The position numbers were made by a program, and so were the translations under genes. Under the pieces are notes generated by a model, which had not been told where the DNA came from, did no database searches, and saw only the letters and a program-made list of their open reading frames with translations. Shown here piece by piece: positions 37,541 to 46,142 of a stretch of DNA of 64,000 bases. Where the stretch lies: positions 99,928 to 163,927 of the forward strand of contig QZFT01000015.1 of NCBI GenBank assembly GCA_003600225.1, given 5' to 3'. The stretch is from Pseudonocardiaceae bacterium YIM PH 21723. GTDB lineage: Bacteria > Actinomycetota > Actinomycetes > Mycobacteriales > Pseudonocardiaceae. How positions within the stretch are numbered: position 1 is the first letter of the stretch; every line of letters begins with the position of its first letter.

Positions 37541-38329
37541 TCAGCCGATGGCAGCGGTCAGCGCGGCCAGATAACCGCCGCGGTGACCCGCCGCGTTGGG
37601 GTGGTAGGACTCGAACACGGCCGCCAGGTTGACCTCGTTGATCCACGGGGAGTCGCCGCAGGCGCCGTGCCCGGCGAAGGTGTCCCGCACGTCGACGAAC
37701 CGGGCGCCGGCCGCCTGGGCGCGGTCGGCGATGAGCCGGTCCAGCTGGTCGGTGGCGTCGTTGATCACCTTGCGGTCCTCCACCAGCACCTCGGTGAGCT
37801 TGTGCAGGCAGGTACCGAGCTCGAACAGGTGGGGGTAGCCGAGTACGACCAGCCTGGCGGCGGGCGCGGCCTGCCGGATGGCCGCGTAGGCGTCGTCCAG
37901 CTTGCCGGACAGTGCGGGCAGTTCGGCCAGGCCGTCGGCGACCGCCTGCTTGCAGAGGACCCGCTTCACCGGGATGGAGCAGATGGTCATGGCCTTCGAG
38001 AAGCCGACGTCATTGCCGCCGATGGTCAGGGTGACCAGCGTGGTGCCCGGGGACAGCTCGGTCACCTGGTCGGCGAGCACATCCTCGGTGACCGCGCCGG
38101 AACAGGCGGCGTGGGTGAACGACGTGGCACCGGCCTGCGCAGCGTGGAGCACCGGGTAGGCGTTGGCGCTCCGGTGGCAGTCGCCCCCGCTGTAGGCACC
38201 CGCGCCGTTGCCGGAGGAGAAGGAGTCGCCGAGGGCGACGTAGTTCGTCGCGGGAGCGGCGGAGGCGGGCGCTGCGAGGAGACCGGTGAGCAGAGCGGAG
38301 ACGATCAGTACACAGTGGACGGAACGCAT
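37541..38329 (-). CDS. Secreted SGNH/GDSL hydrolase
   Basis: 262 residues from ATG 38329. Signal peptide MRSVHCVLIVSALLTGLLAA ending at ASA-A. The SGNH blocks are present: VALGDSFSSGNG (Ser nucleophile), TIGGNDVGFSKAM (Asn, block III), and SYHPNAAGH (catalytic His, block V). Four Cys residues suggest disulfides. Resembles Streptomyces secreted lipases such as the SCO7513 enzyme as I recall. It is a paralogue of the gene directly upstream. Confidence 0.88.
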   Translation of the reverse strand: MRSVHCVLIVSALLTGLLAAPASAAPATNYVALGDSFSSGNGAGAYSGGDCHRSANAYPVLHAAQAGATSFTHAACSGAVTEDVLADQVTELSPGTTLVTLTIGGNDVGFSKAMTICSIPVKRVLCKQAVADGLAELPALSGKLDDAYAAIRQAAPAARLVVLGYPHLFELGTCLHKLTEVLVEDRKVINDATDQLDRLIADRAQAAGARFVDVRDTFAGHGACGDSPWINEVNLAAVFESYHPNAAGHRGGYLAALTAAIG

Positions 38330-38469
38330 GGGAATCCTCGAATAGTCGTGCTGTGCGGCGGATTCGCGGCACAACACGACTATCGAGAGCTGATCACCAG
38401 CGACTGTTCGATCTACTTCTGGCGACCGGTAAAGCGGAAGGGACTTTCACCGATCAGCGTGAAATCCGC

Positions 38470-39291
38470 TCAGCCGACGGCTCCCTGAAGTGCGGGAAGG
38501 TAGCCGCTGCGGTATCCGGTCGCGGTCGGGTGGTAGGACTCCGCCTGCTCGGACGGCAGGATGCGGGCCTCGCGGATCCACGGCGAGTTGCCGCAGGCGC
38601 CGTGGCCGGAGAAGTTGCTCCGCACGTCGACGTAGTCGGCACCGGCGGCCTTGGCCCGGGCGGAGATCACGGTGTTGATCTCGTCGGAGGCGGCGTTGAT
38701 GCCGTCCCGCGCCTCGAGCGGGACGTACCAGATGGCGTTGGAGCAGCCACCGCGCTCGAACAGGCGCGGGTAGCCGAGGACGACCAGGCGGGCGTTCGGC
38801 GCGGCCTTCTTGATCGCGGCGTAGGTGGCGTCCAGCTTGGCGGCGGCGCCGTTCTTGATGAAGTTCCGGCCGGCGGCGATGCCGTCGTAGCAGTCCTGAC
38901 CGGTGCCGGAGCCCTTGGTGCAGGCCCGCATGGTGGCCGGGAAGCCGGCGTCGTTGCCACCGATGGTGATGGTGACCAGCGTGGTGCTCGCCGACAGGCT
39001 GCGAACCTGCTGGTTGATGACGTCCCCGGTCACCGCGCCGGAACAGGCGGCGTTGGTGAAGGAGTCGACCTTCGCCGCCTTGGAGTACAGGGCCGGGAAG
39101 CCGTTGGCGCTGCGGTAGCAGCTGGTGTCGGCGTAACTGCCACCCCCGTTGCCGGAGGAGAACGAGTCGCCGACGGCCACGTAGTTCACCGCTGCGGGCG
39201 CGGCGGCGAACAACACGGAGGCCGTGGCCGGGGCGGCGAACGCTCCGGCGACGATGGCGGACGCGGCAATGACCCATCGGACAATGCGCAT
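38470..39291 (-). CDS. Secreted SGNH/GDSL hydrolase, paralogue
   Basis: 273 residues from ATG 39291 with a signal peptide (VRWVIAASAIVAGAFAAPATA). Blocks: VAVGDSFSSGNGGGSY, TIGGNDAGFPATM, SYHPTATGYRSGY; note HPT instead of HPN after the catalytic His region. About half of the residues look shared with the neighbour at 37541, so this is a tandem duplication. A lipase or esterase with unknown substrate. Confidence 0.87.
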   Translation of the reverse strand: MRIVRWVIAASAIVAGAFAAPATASVLFAAAPAAVNYVAVGDSFSSGNGGGSYADTSCYRSANGFPALYSKAAKVDSFTNAACSGAVTGDVINQQVRSLSASTTLVTITIGGNDAGFPATMRACTKGSGTGQDCYDGIAAGRNFIKNGAAAKLDATYAAIKKAAPNARLVVLGYPRLFERGGCSNAIWYVPLEARDGINAASDEINTVISARAKAAGADYVDVRSNFSGHGACGNSPWIREARILPSEQAESYHPTATGYRSGYLPALQGAVG

Positions 39292-39496
39292 AGGACACCC
39301 CTGGAATGTGATGTTGAAAAAAGGCAGGGCAGGAACAGGCATGCCAATGGCAGAAAAACTGTCGACGGTGAAAGAACAGCATTGAATTACGAGACCCACC
39401 AGCCCCAAATGGTGGACGAAGTCAAATATTCAACGCTCGGCAACCGGGCAACGGTTAACCGTTTAAAGGAGATAACACCGCACTACGCCAACAGGA

Positions 39497-40096
39497 TCAG
39501 ACCAGTTCGTCAACCAGCGGAGCGAGCCGATCCTGATAAACCAGACGGTCATTGATCAGCTGCTCGGAGACCAGTACGTGTTGCCGGTCCAGCCGCTGCC
39601 AGACCGGTCCGGCGACCCGGACGACGGTGAGCACCAGCTCGAAGTTCGTCGCGGACCGGCCGGCCCGCTGCTCCGCCTGCTGGACGAGCCGGTCGATCGG
39701 CGCGCGGACGGCGTCGTTCTGCATGGCGATCTCGTGCTGCCAGTCCATGATCGCCTGGTTCGCGTGCGCCAGGGCCTCGCGGATGTTCGGGCAGCGGGTC
39801 AGCGAGGGCGAGGTCCGGAAGATCGGCATGAGCTCCAGCCGGGCGCGGCTGGAGCCGAACTCGTACTTGCGGCCGGCGAAGCGGAGCACCTCCGACCACC
39901 AGCCCGGCCACTCCTTGACGATCGCGTCGAGATCCAGTCCAGCCGGGTCTACCGGCTGGATCGGAGGTGCCAGGGCGGGCAGGTCGGGCTCGGTGTGCAC
40001 GGGGAGAGCGAGCGCGTCACGGAGACAGAGAGCGGTGTCCACTGACGGGTCTTCCCCGACGCTGACCAGCCAGGACTCATGTCCGGCGAATCGCAT
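39497..40096 (-). CDS. Uncharacterised protein
   Basis: 199 residues, soluble, no signal peptide. The first 60 residues are Pro/Leu-rich, then a helical part with WPGWWSEVLRFAGRKYEFGSSRARLEL and a long charged helix (QAIMDWQHEIAMQNDAVR). I do not recognise a family. It is single, between the SGNH pair and the spherulin-like gene, on the same strand as both. Confidence 0.55.
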   Translation of the reverse strand: MRFAGHESWLVSVGEDPSVDTALCLRDALALPVHTEPDLPALAPPIQPVDPAGLDLDAIVKEWPGWWSEVLRFAGRKYEFGSSRARLELMPIFRTSPSLTRCPNIREALAHANQAIMDWQHEIAMQNDAVRAPIDRLVQQAEQRAGRSATNFELVLTVVRVAGPVWQRLDRQHVLVSEQLINDRLVYQDRLAPLVDELV

Positions 40097-40188
40097 GTGC
40101 CGAATCTGCCGGGCCCATCAGGTAAAGGCAATACCCCGAGGGTGGAACCCGGCAACAGAGGAATAACAACTCGGTTACCGGTACACGA

Positions 40189-40962
40189 CTACAGCGCGGA
40201 GCGTGGCTCTTCGAGCGCTCCGAGTAGATCGTCGAAGTAGTGCGGCAACGTATCCCACGGGTTCGGTTGCACGTCGTCGGTGACGTAGATCCAGCTCGCC
40301 CGGTCCGCGCACTGACGCACCTTGCCGGTGTCCAGATCCGCTGCGTTGTAGCTCACCACGGCGAAGTTGCTGGCCCGGTAGCGCGACTGCCAGTCGGTGC
40401 GCTGACAGTCGTCCGGCTGCCCCTCGTTGTCGTACAGCGTGACCACGTCCACCATGTCCAGATAGGACTCGCGCGTTGCCGTGCCGGGGTTGCCGACGAG
40501 GTAGTCGAGCTTCTTGGACCGCGCATAGCCGGCCACCTGCCAGTAGTACCGCTCCTTGCCCGGAGCGTTGGCCATCTCGTCCAGGAACATGCCCTTGAGA
40601 CCGGGATAGCCGGCCTTGATCCGGTCCAGCTCCGCCTTCACCGAGTCGAAGGAGGCGTTGCCGTAGCTGGTCGTCACATAGCCGATCGGATCGATTCCCT
40701 CACGGAGCAACCGGCGGATTCCGGCGCGGTAGGCCTCCTGCTCACCGGCATTGATCCACACCGGCGGATTGATGATCGCGACAATCGGAACACGGGGATG
40801 CAATCGCTTCGCGCTGACCAGTTCATTCCATTCCGAACTGCTCGGCGAACTGTATAGCGGGACGATGGTTCCCGGCCGATCCTCGTCATGCGCGAGGGCC
40901 GCACCGGGACCGACAATGGCGGTCAGTAGAAGTGCCGCAACCAACAGGCTTCGCTTCAACAC
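40189..40962 (-). CDS. Secreted spherulin-4-like protein
   Basis: 257 residues from GTG 40962. Signal peptide LKRSLLVAALLLTAIVGPGAALA. The body fits the spherulin-4 family: GTIVPLYSSPSSSEWNEL at the start, VAIINP, GYVTTSYGNASFDSVKAEL, GMFLDEMAN and a late WIYVTDD. The fold is a TIM barrel related to glycoside hydrolases; activity is mostly unknown. The acidic FLDE motif might be catalytic. Confidence 0.75.
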   Translation of the reverse strand: MLKRSLLVAALLLTAIVGPGAALAHDEDRPGTIVPLYSSPSSSEWNELVSAKRLHPRVPIVAIINPPVWINAGEQEAYRAGIRRLLREGIDPIGYVTTSYGNASFDSVKAELDRIKAGYPGLKGMFLDEMANAPGKERYYWQVAGYARSKKLDYLVGNPGTATRESYLDMVDVVTLYDNEGQPDDCQRTDWQSRYRASNFAVVSYNAADLDTGKVRQCADRASWIYVTDDVQPNPWDTLPHYFDDLLGALEEPRSAL

Positions 40963-41087
40963 GGCCCCATTCGTACAGGTGGCCCATAACATTATGGGCG
41001 TTTTCCATAGAATCTGTCCTATAACGTGATTACTCCGAATAGACGCAGAATCTATAGAAACTGCTCGATCGACTAGCCTATTGCGCT

Positions 41088-42152
41088 ATGCCCAACCCTG
41101 CCACCCTGCTCGACCGCGGCGTCGGCTGTCTACTGGGCGGAGCCCTCGGTGACGCGCTCGGCGCGCCCGTGGAATTCGCCCGGCTGCCGGAGATCCGCGC
41201 GGAGCACGGCCGCGCGGGGATCACCGAGCCACCGCGGCCCGCGTTGATCACCGACGACACCCAGATCACCATGTTCACCGCCGAGGGCTACCTCGCGGCC
41301 TGGGTGCGTGGCCACCGCGACGGGGTGTGGCAGCCGATGGACGCCGCCTGGCGCAGCTACCGGCGCTGGCTGACCACCCAGCAGGCCAAGGAGCCCGATC
41401 CGGCCGCGCACGGCCTGCTGACCGACAAGCGGCTCTACGCGAGCCGGGCACCGGGGCTGACCGGCCTGCGCGCGTTGACCTCCAACGAGCCGGGCTCGCT
41501 GGATCAGCCCCGCAACGACGCCCAGGGCTGCGGCGCGGTCGCCCGCAGTGCCCCGGCCGGCTTCGCCCCCACCGCAAGGCGGGCCTACGACCTGGGCTGC
41601 GAACTGGGTGCACTGACCCACGGCCACCCCTCCGGCTGGGCGCCGGCGGGCGCGCTGGCCATGCTCATCCACCTGATCGCGGTCCGCGGCCGCACCCTCG
41701 CCGAGGCCGTGGACCAGGTCACCGGCCGGGTACTGCGCGACGACCAGCCGACGGCCCTGGCGCTGGCCGCCGCGGTGAAGCAGGCCGCGGTGGACCGGGC
41801 GCGGATCCGGGAGAACCCGTCGCTGGCCCCGTGGCCCGCGTCCATCGAGCAACTGGGCCAGGGCTGGACCGGCCCGGAGTCGCTGTCCATCGCGGTCTAT
41901 GCGGCACTTGCCCAGCCGGCCGCCCAGGAACTGGCGCAGGGCCTGCGGATCGCGGTGAACCACTCGGGCGCGAGCGCGTCCACGGCGGCCATCGCGGGCA
42001 ACATCCTCGGCGCGCTGCACGGGCGGGCGGCACTGCCCAGGGAGTGGCTGGTGCGGCTGGAACTCGCGGACGCGCTGTCCCAGCTCGGCCTGGATCTGGC
42101 GTCCTGTTGCAGCGGCGTCACCTTCGAGCACGACCCCTACCTGATTACCTGA
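41088..42152 (+). CDS. ADP-ribosylglycohydrolase family protein with altered metal site
   Basis: 354 residues of the DraG/ARH fold. The N-terminal motif GCLLGGALGDALGAPVEF and the first metal motif ITDDTQIT (Asp56, Asp57) are normal. The second metal motif, usually NHSGDSDST as I know it in actinobacteria, reads NHSGASAST (residues 291-299): both Asp are Ala (295 and 297). Each change needs at least one substitution beyond silent ones, so it is not a single misread. The enzyme may be inactive or act as a binder. It precedes a TetR gene by 23 bases. Confidence 0.85.
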   Translation: MPNPATLLDRGVGCLLGGALGDALGAPVEFARLPEIRAEHGRAGITEPPRPALITDDTQITMFTAEGYLAAWVRGHRDGVWQPMDAAWRSYRRWLTTQQAKEPDPAAHGLLTDKRLYASRAPGLTGLRALTSNEPGSLDQPRNDAQGCGAVARSAPAGFAPTARRAYDLGCELGALTHGHPSGWAPAGALAMLIHLIAVRGRTLAEAVDQVTGRVLRDDQPTALALAAAVKQAAVDRARIRENPSLAPWPASIEQLGQGWTGPESLSIAVYAALAQPAAQELAQGLRIAVNHSGASASTAAIAGNILGALHGRAALPREWLVRLELADALSQLGLDLASCCSGVTFEHDPYLIT

Positions 42153-42175
42153 CGGGCGCTTGAGAAGCTGTACCA

Positions 42176-42820
42176 ATGGCGTTGGATCGCGAGGCGGTGG
42201 CTAGGGCCTCGCTCAGCCTGTTGGACGAGGTGGGCCTCGACGGGCTGTCGCTGCGCAACATCGCCGCCGATCTCGGTGTGCAGGCGCCCGCGATCTACTG
42301 GCATGTGAAGAACAAGCAGGAGCTCCTGGACCTGATGGCCGAGATGATCCTGGCCGATCACCTGGGCGGCCTCCAGGCTTTGGGACCTGACGACTCCTGG
42401 GCGGACTGGGTGACGAACCTGGCCCGGTCGATCCGCACCGCCATGCTGCGCAGCCGGGACGGGGCGCGGGTGGTCTCCAGCAGCTACGGGACCGGCGCCA
42501 CCGCGCTGCGGGTGGTCGACGCCCTGCTGCACGCGCTGCGCGAGGCGGGCTTCCCGCTGCCGGACGCGGCCCGGGGCGCCGACGCGGTGCTGAACTACGT
42601 GCTGGGCTTCACCCTCAACGAGCAACTGGCCACGCCGCAGCCGATCACCGGCGGTGGCAGCGATCCGGAGCAGCTGCGCGAACTGTTCGCCGCCGAACAG
42701 CACCCGTCGTTGTCCCGGGCGCTGTGGCTGTTCGCCGATCCGGACACCGACGCGCGGTTCGACCACGGGCTGCGGCTGTTGCTGACCGGGATGCGGCTGG
42801 CGCGGATGACCCAGGCGTAG
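42176..42820 (+). CDS. TetR family regulator with TetR-type C-terminal domain
   Basis: 214 residues. The N-terminal helix-turn-helix is VGLDGLSLRNIAADLGVQAP followed by AIYWHVKNKQELLDLMAEMI, as in TetR itself. The C-terminal domain (about 75-205) matches the TetR_C class that binds drugs. It lies directly after the ARH gene, perhaps cotranscribed. No efflux gene is next to it. The stop is 7 bases before palindrome copy 6. Confidence 0.88.
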   Translation: MALDREAVARASLSLLDEVGLDGLSLRNIAADLGVQAPAIYWHVKNKQELLDLMAEMILADHLGGLQALGPDDSWADWVTNLARSIRTAMLRSRDGARVVSSSYGTGATALRVVDALLHALREAGFPLPDAARGADAVLNYVLGFTLNEQLATPQPITGGGSDPEQLRELFAAEQHPSLSRALWLFADPDTDARFDHGLRLLLTGMRLARMTQA

Positions 42821-42827
42821 GCGTTCT

Positions 42828-42890
42828 CCGAAGTTGACGATGTTCGGGTTGCCCAGAAAAGGAGCAGCGCCCGAACATCGTCAACTTCGG
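42828..42890. terminator. Palindrome, copy 6 of the GTTGACGATGTTCG family
   Basis: Perfect 21-bp arms CCGAAGTTGACGATGTTCGG-G and complement with a 21-base A/G-rich loop. It lies 7 bases behind the TetR stop codon and directly before composite repeat copy B. Confidence 0.75.
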
Positions 42891-42924
42891 GCGGCTGAGG
42901 GGAGCGGGGCTGGGTCTGGCTGTC

Positions 42925-43330
42925 GTCGAAGGAGGCTTTGGAGGGGGAGACGGGTGGGCTGGCCCGCCTGTCCTGCCGGCGTGTTGGGTGGGGGCACGCC
43001 AGTCTTGGTGGTCTGGGCCTGAATGTGGCTTTCAGGCCCATCCATGGGCCTGAAAGCCACGTTCAGGCACTATTCGTCCACAGTGGACACTCACCACGGC
43101 GTGTCGTACCATTCCCCCACCGTGTCGCCCCACTTGTCGCGGCTTTTAGTCACGACAAGTGGCACTTGTCGTGACTAAAAGACGCGACAAGTCAGCTCAG
43201 GTAACCCGCGCAGCGGCCCCGACGACCCAGACAGGCGTGCCCCACCCAGCACGCCGGCAGGAAAGACCCACACCCCGAGCCCATCTCCCCCTCCAAAGCC
43301 TCCTTCGACAACGGCCCGGACCCAGCCACC
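42925..43330. repeat. Composite nested inverted repeat, full copy B
   Basis: Outer arms at about 42930-43005 (GGAGGCTTTGGAGGGGGAGA ... GTTGGGTGGGGGCACGCC) and 43225-43310 (complement). Inside are a perfect dyad around CATCCATG with arms TGGGCCTGAAAGCCAC-like (about 43018-43068), and the CACTTGTCG / CGACAAGTG module shared with copy A (43128-43192). It takes up most of the 619-bp gap between tetR and the next small gene, where I see no coding sequence. Confidence 0.8.
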
Positions 43331-43439
43331 TCACCCTCCGTGCCTGAGTGACTCTGCGCAGTCATTGGGAGTATCGAAAGTGGCCGTTCGAGAGTTGAAT
43401 CACACCGAGGGCGGGCTTGCGGCTACTGGAGGTAGTCAA

Positions 43440-43697
43440 ATGATGGTGAATGAGCAAGGTGCCGTGGTGAGCCGGATGTTCCGGGGGCTGTTCCGTGCCA
43501 TCGCCTGGGTGGCGGCCGGGGTGGTCATGTCCTACGTGCTGTTCCAGGATTCGCCGTACTCGTTCCTGATCGTGCTGGGCGCGCTCATCGCGCTGGTGTC
43601 CATCGTGCGCATCTGGCGCCGCGATCTGCGGGTCGAACTGGCCGACGCCAGAGCCAGTTACGTGACCGCGGTTCGTAAATCTCGCTGGGACGCGTGA
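43440..43697 (+). CDS. Small two-helix membrane protein
   Basis: 85 residues from ATG 43440, which has GGAGG 7 bases upstream. Two hydrophobic helices (AIAWVAAGVVMSYVLF and FLIVLGALIALVSIV) and a basic C-terminal tail (IWRRDLRVELADARASY). No family recognised. It precedes the DUF4232-like gene by 32 bases on the same strand. Confidence 0.55.
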   Translation: MMVNEQGAVVSRMFRGLFRAIAWVAAGVVMSYVLFQDSPYSFLIVLGALIALVSIVRIWRRDLRVELADARASYVTAVRKSRWDA

Positions 43698-43729
43698 CCC
43701 AACCCGGGGTCACAGCCGTTTAGACAGAT

Positions 43730-44266
43730 ATGAGCCCCAAGCGTCTGCGCCTGGCCGCGCTGCTGATCGTGGTTCCGCTGGCCATCGCCATCCCGATCTA
43801 CTTCCTGGCCACGGCCTACGACGACTACGTCCCGGTGCCGGATGAGAACTGCGTCGCCTGGAAGACCGAGAACGTCCAGGCTCCGCCGGAACACCTGGCC
43901 TACAAGATCACCATGCAGAACTGCGGCAGCGCGAGCTTCACGCTGAACAGCTATCCCAAGATCGAGCTCTTCGACGACGCCCAGTACCTGGTTCCGGTCG
44001 AATGGGCCGAGGCGCGCGCCAGCTTCCCGGAGCTGGACAAGGGTCCGACGCCGTTGATCATCAAGCCCAAGGAACTGGCGAGCACCACACTCATCTGGCC
44101 TAAACCGGCCGGAGAACCCACGCCGAACTCACATCTGGTCACCCACATGGCGGTCGCTCCTCCGCCAGGCGCCAATGAGGACCTGCTGGAGACCATGCCC
44201 GAGTTCAGCCTTCCCGAGGGCGTGAAGGTCTCGCACACCGCCTGGCGTGACCAACCCAACACGTGA
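43730..44266 (+). CDS. Membrane-anchored DUF4232-like extracellular protein
   Basis: 178 residues. An N-terminal membrane helix (LAALLIVVPLAIAIPIYFLA) and an extracellular beta-rich domain with two Cys (NCVAW and QNCGSASFTLNSYPKIELFD). The second block resembles the DUF4232 core. Function unknown. It ends 42 bases before the hairpin shared with tRNA-Thr. Confidence 0.6.
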   Translation: MSPKRLRLAALLIVVPLAIAIPIYFLATAYDDYVPVPDENCVAWKTENVQAPPEHLAYKITMQNCGSASFTLNSYPKIELFDDAQYLVPVEWAEARASFPELDKGPTPLIIKPKELASTTLIWPKPAGEPTPNSHLVTHMAVAPPPGANEDLLETMPEFSLPEGVKVSHTAWRDQPNT

Positions 44267-44307
44267 AGATCAGGTAACCAGCCGGTTCCGCAGAGGTCAG
44301 ACATGAC

Positions 44308-44347
44308 AAGGGCCGTGTGTCGCGAACGAACGCGACACACGGCCCTT
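44308..44347. terminator. Bidirectional terminator between the DUF4232-like gene and tRNA-Thr
   Basis: Perfect 17-bp stem AAGGGCCGTGTGTCGCG and complement with loop AACGAA. It lies 5 bases past the 3' end of the tRNA on the minus strand and behind the plus-strand gene. Confidence 0.88.
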
Positions 44348-44352
44348 CGACG

Positions 44353-44425
44353 AGCCGGCTAGGAGACTCGAACTCCTGACCTACCGCTTACAAGGCGGTT
44401 GCTCTACCAACTGAGCTAAGCCGGC
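44353..44425 (-). tRNA. tRNA-Thr (anticodon TGT)
   Basis: A full cloverleaf on the minus strand. Acceptor GCCGGCT pairs with AGCCGGC, the D-arm contains TAGCTCAGTTGGTAGAGC, the anticodon stem-loop is ACCGC-CTTGTAA-GCGGT, and the T-arm is AGGAGTTCGAGTCTCCT. The anticodon TGT reads ACA. CCA is not encoded. Confidence 0.96.
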
Positions 44426-44636
44426 GGACTTGATCAACCGATCTAGCCCAATCGTAGGCAATAAAAGGTCCAGACACCTAAAACCGCTGGTCCCACGCGC
44501 CGAGTGAGGATCTTTACGTCGTGTTGTCCAGCGGGCCATGGCACAGTGAGCATGGTTCTAGTACGTATGTCCTGTTTAGTTTCCGGCGTTCCCGGACAAA
44601 CTTCAGGGACGTACCCGGCGGAGTGGGAGGGAAGAC

Positions 44637-46067
44637 GTGAGCAGCGGTAAAGGCTCTACGGCGGATTTCGTGGTGGTGGCTAACCGACTGCCGGTCGACC
44701 TGGAGCGCGGCAAGGACGGCGAGATCATCGCCAAGCGCAGCCCCGGCGGTCTGGTGAGCGCGCTCGAGCCGTTCCTGCGGTCCCAGCAGGGCGCCTGGGT
44801 GGGCTGGCCCGGCCTCACCGAGGACTCCAAGCTGGACCCCTTCGAGGAGGACGGCCTGCTGCTGCACCCGGTGATGCTCGGGGCGCAGGACGTCGAGGAC
44901 TACTACGAGGGCTTCTCCAACTCCACCCTGTGGCCGCTGTACCACGACGTGGTGATGCCGCCGATCTTCGACCGCGCCTGGTGGGACGCCTATGTGCGGG
45001 TCAACCAGAAGTTCGCCGAGGCCACCGCCGCCGTGGTCGCCGAGGGCGGCACGGTGTGGATCCAGGACTACCAGCTGCAGCTGGTCCCGAAGCTTCTCCG
45101 GGAGCTGCGGCCGGACGTACGGATCGGCTTCTTCCTGCACATCCCGTTCCCGCCGATCGAGCTGTTCATGCAGCTGCCGTGGCGCACCGAGATCATCCAG
45201 GGCCTGCTCGGCGCGGACCTGGTCGGCTTCCACCGGCCCGGAGGCGCGCAGAACTTCCTCTGGCTGGCCCGGCGCCTCGGCGGCGTCGAGCCGATGACCA
45301 CCGCCGTCGGCGTGCGCACCAAGCAGGGCCTGGTGCAGCACGGGGACCGCTCGGTGAAGGTGGGCGCGTTCCCGATCTCCATCGACTCCCAGCAGTTCGA
45401 CACCCTCGCGCGCAGCCGGGACACCGAACTGCGGGCCAAGGAGATCCGGGAGGAGCTGGGCAACCCGAAGCGGATCATGCTCGGCGTCGACCGGCTCGAC
45501 TACACCAAGGGCATCGAGCTGCGGCTGCAGGCGATCCGCGAACTGCTGGCCGAGGGCCGCATCGATCCGGAGGACACGGTGATGGTGCAGCTGGCCACGC
45601 CGAGCCGGGAGCGGGTCGAGCACTACAAGCAGATGCGCGAGGACATCGAGCGCGAGGTCGGCCGGATCAACGGCGAGTTCGGCAAGATCGGTCACCCGGC
45701 CGTGCACTACCTGCACCAGTCGGTCAGCAAGCAGGAACTGGTGGCCTTCTACACCGCCGCGGACGTCATGGTGGTCAACCCGGTCCGCGACGGGATGAAC
45801 CTGGTCTGCAAGGAGTACGTGGCCTGCCGCCATGATCTTGGCGGCGCGCTGGTGCTCAGCGAGATGGCCGGCGCGGCGGCCGAGTTGACCAGCGCCTTCC
45901 TGGTGAATCCGCACGATCTCGAAGGCGTGAAAGATGCGATCGAAGCGGCCCTGATTGTCAATCCCGCAGAAGGGCGACGTAGGATGCGCGCTCTGCGGCG
46001 TCAAGTGCTGACCCACGACGTCGACCGATGGGCGCGGTCCTTCCTCGAGGCCCTTCATGCGTCCTGA
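44637..46067 (+). CDS. otsA: Trehalose-6-phosphate synthase OtsA
   Basis: A GT20 enzyme that joins UDP- or GDP/ADP-glucose to glucose-6-phosphate. 476 residues, GTG start with GGGAGGGAAG upstream. Motifs: [68 protein letters not shown], and [16 protein letters not shown] near the C terminus. The next gene, 75 bases downstream, encodes the phosphatase fused to a glycosidase. Confidence 0.95.
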   Translation: MSSGKGSTADFVVVANRLPVDLERGKDGEIIAKRSPGGLVSALEPFLRSQQGAWVGWPGLTEDSKLDPFEEDGLLLHPVMLGAQDVEDYYEGFSNSTLWPLYHDVVMPPIFDRAWWDAYVRVNQKFAEATAAVVAEGGTVWIQDYQLQLVPKLLRELRPDVRIGFFLHIPFPPIELFMQLPWRTEIIQGLLGADLVGFHRPGGAQNFLWLARRLGGVEPMTTAVGVRTKQGLVQHGDRSVKVGAFPISIDSQQFDTLARSRDTELRAKEIREELGNPKRIMLGVDRLDYTKGIELRLQAIRELLAEGRIDPEDTVMVQLATPSRERVEHYKQMREDIEREVGRINGEFGKIGHPAVHYLHQSVSKQELVAFYTAADVMVVNPVRDGMNLVCKEYVACRHDLGGALVLSEMAGAAAELTSAFLVNPHDLEGVKDAIEAALIVNPAEGRRRMRALRRQVLTHDVDRWARSFLEALHAS

Positions 46068-46142
46068 GCGATGAGCGTTTGACCACGCCTTTGAACACGC
46101 CGCAGCCCTCGACCGCCTTACGCGCAAATTAAGGAATCAGCG

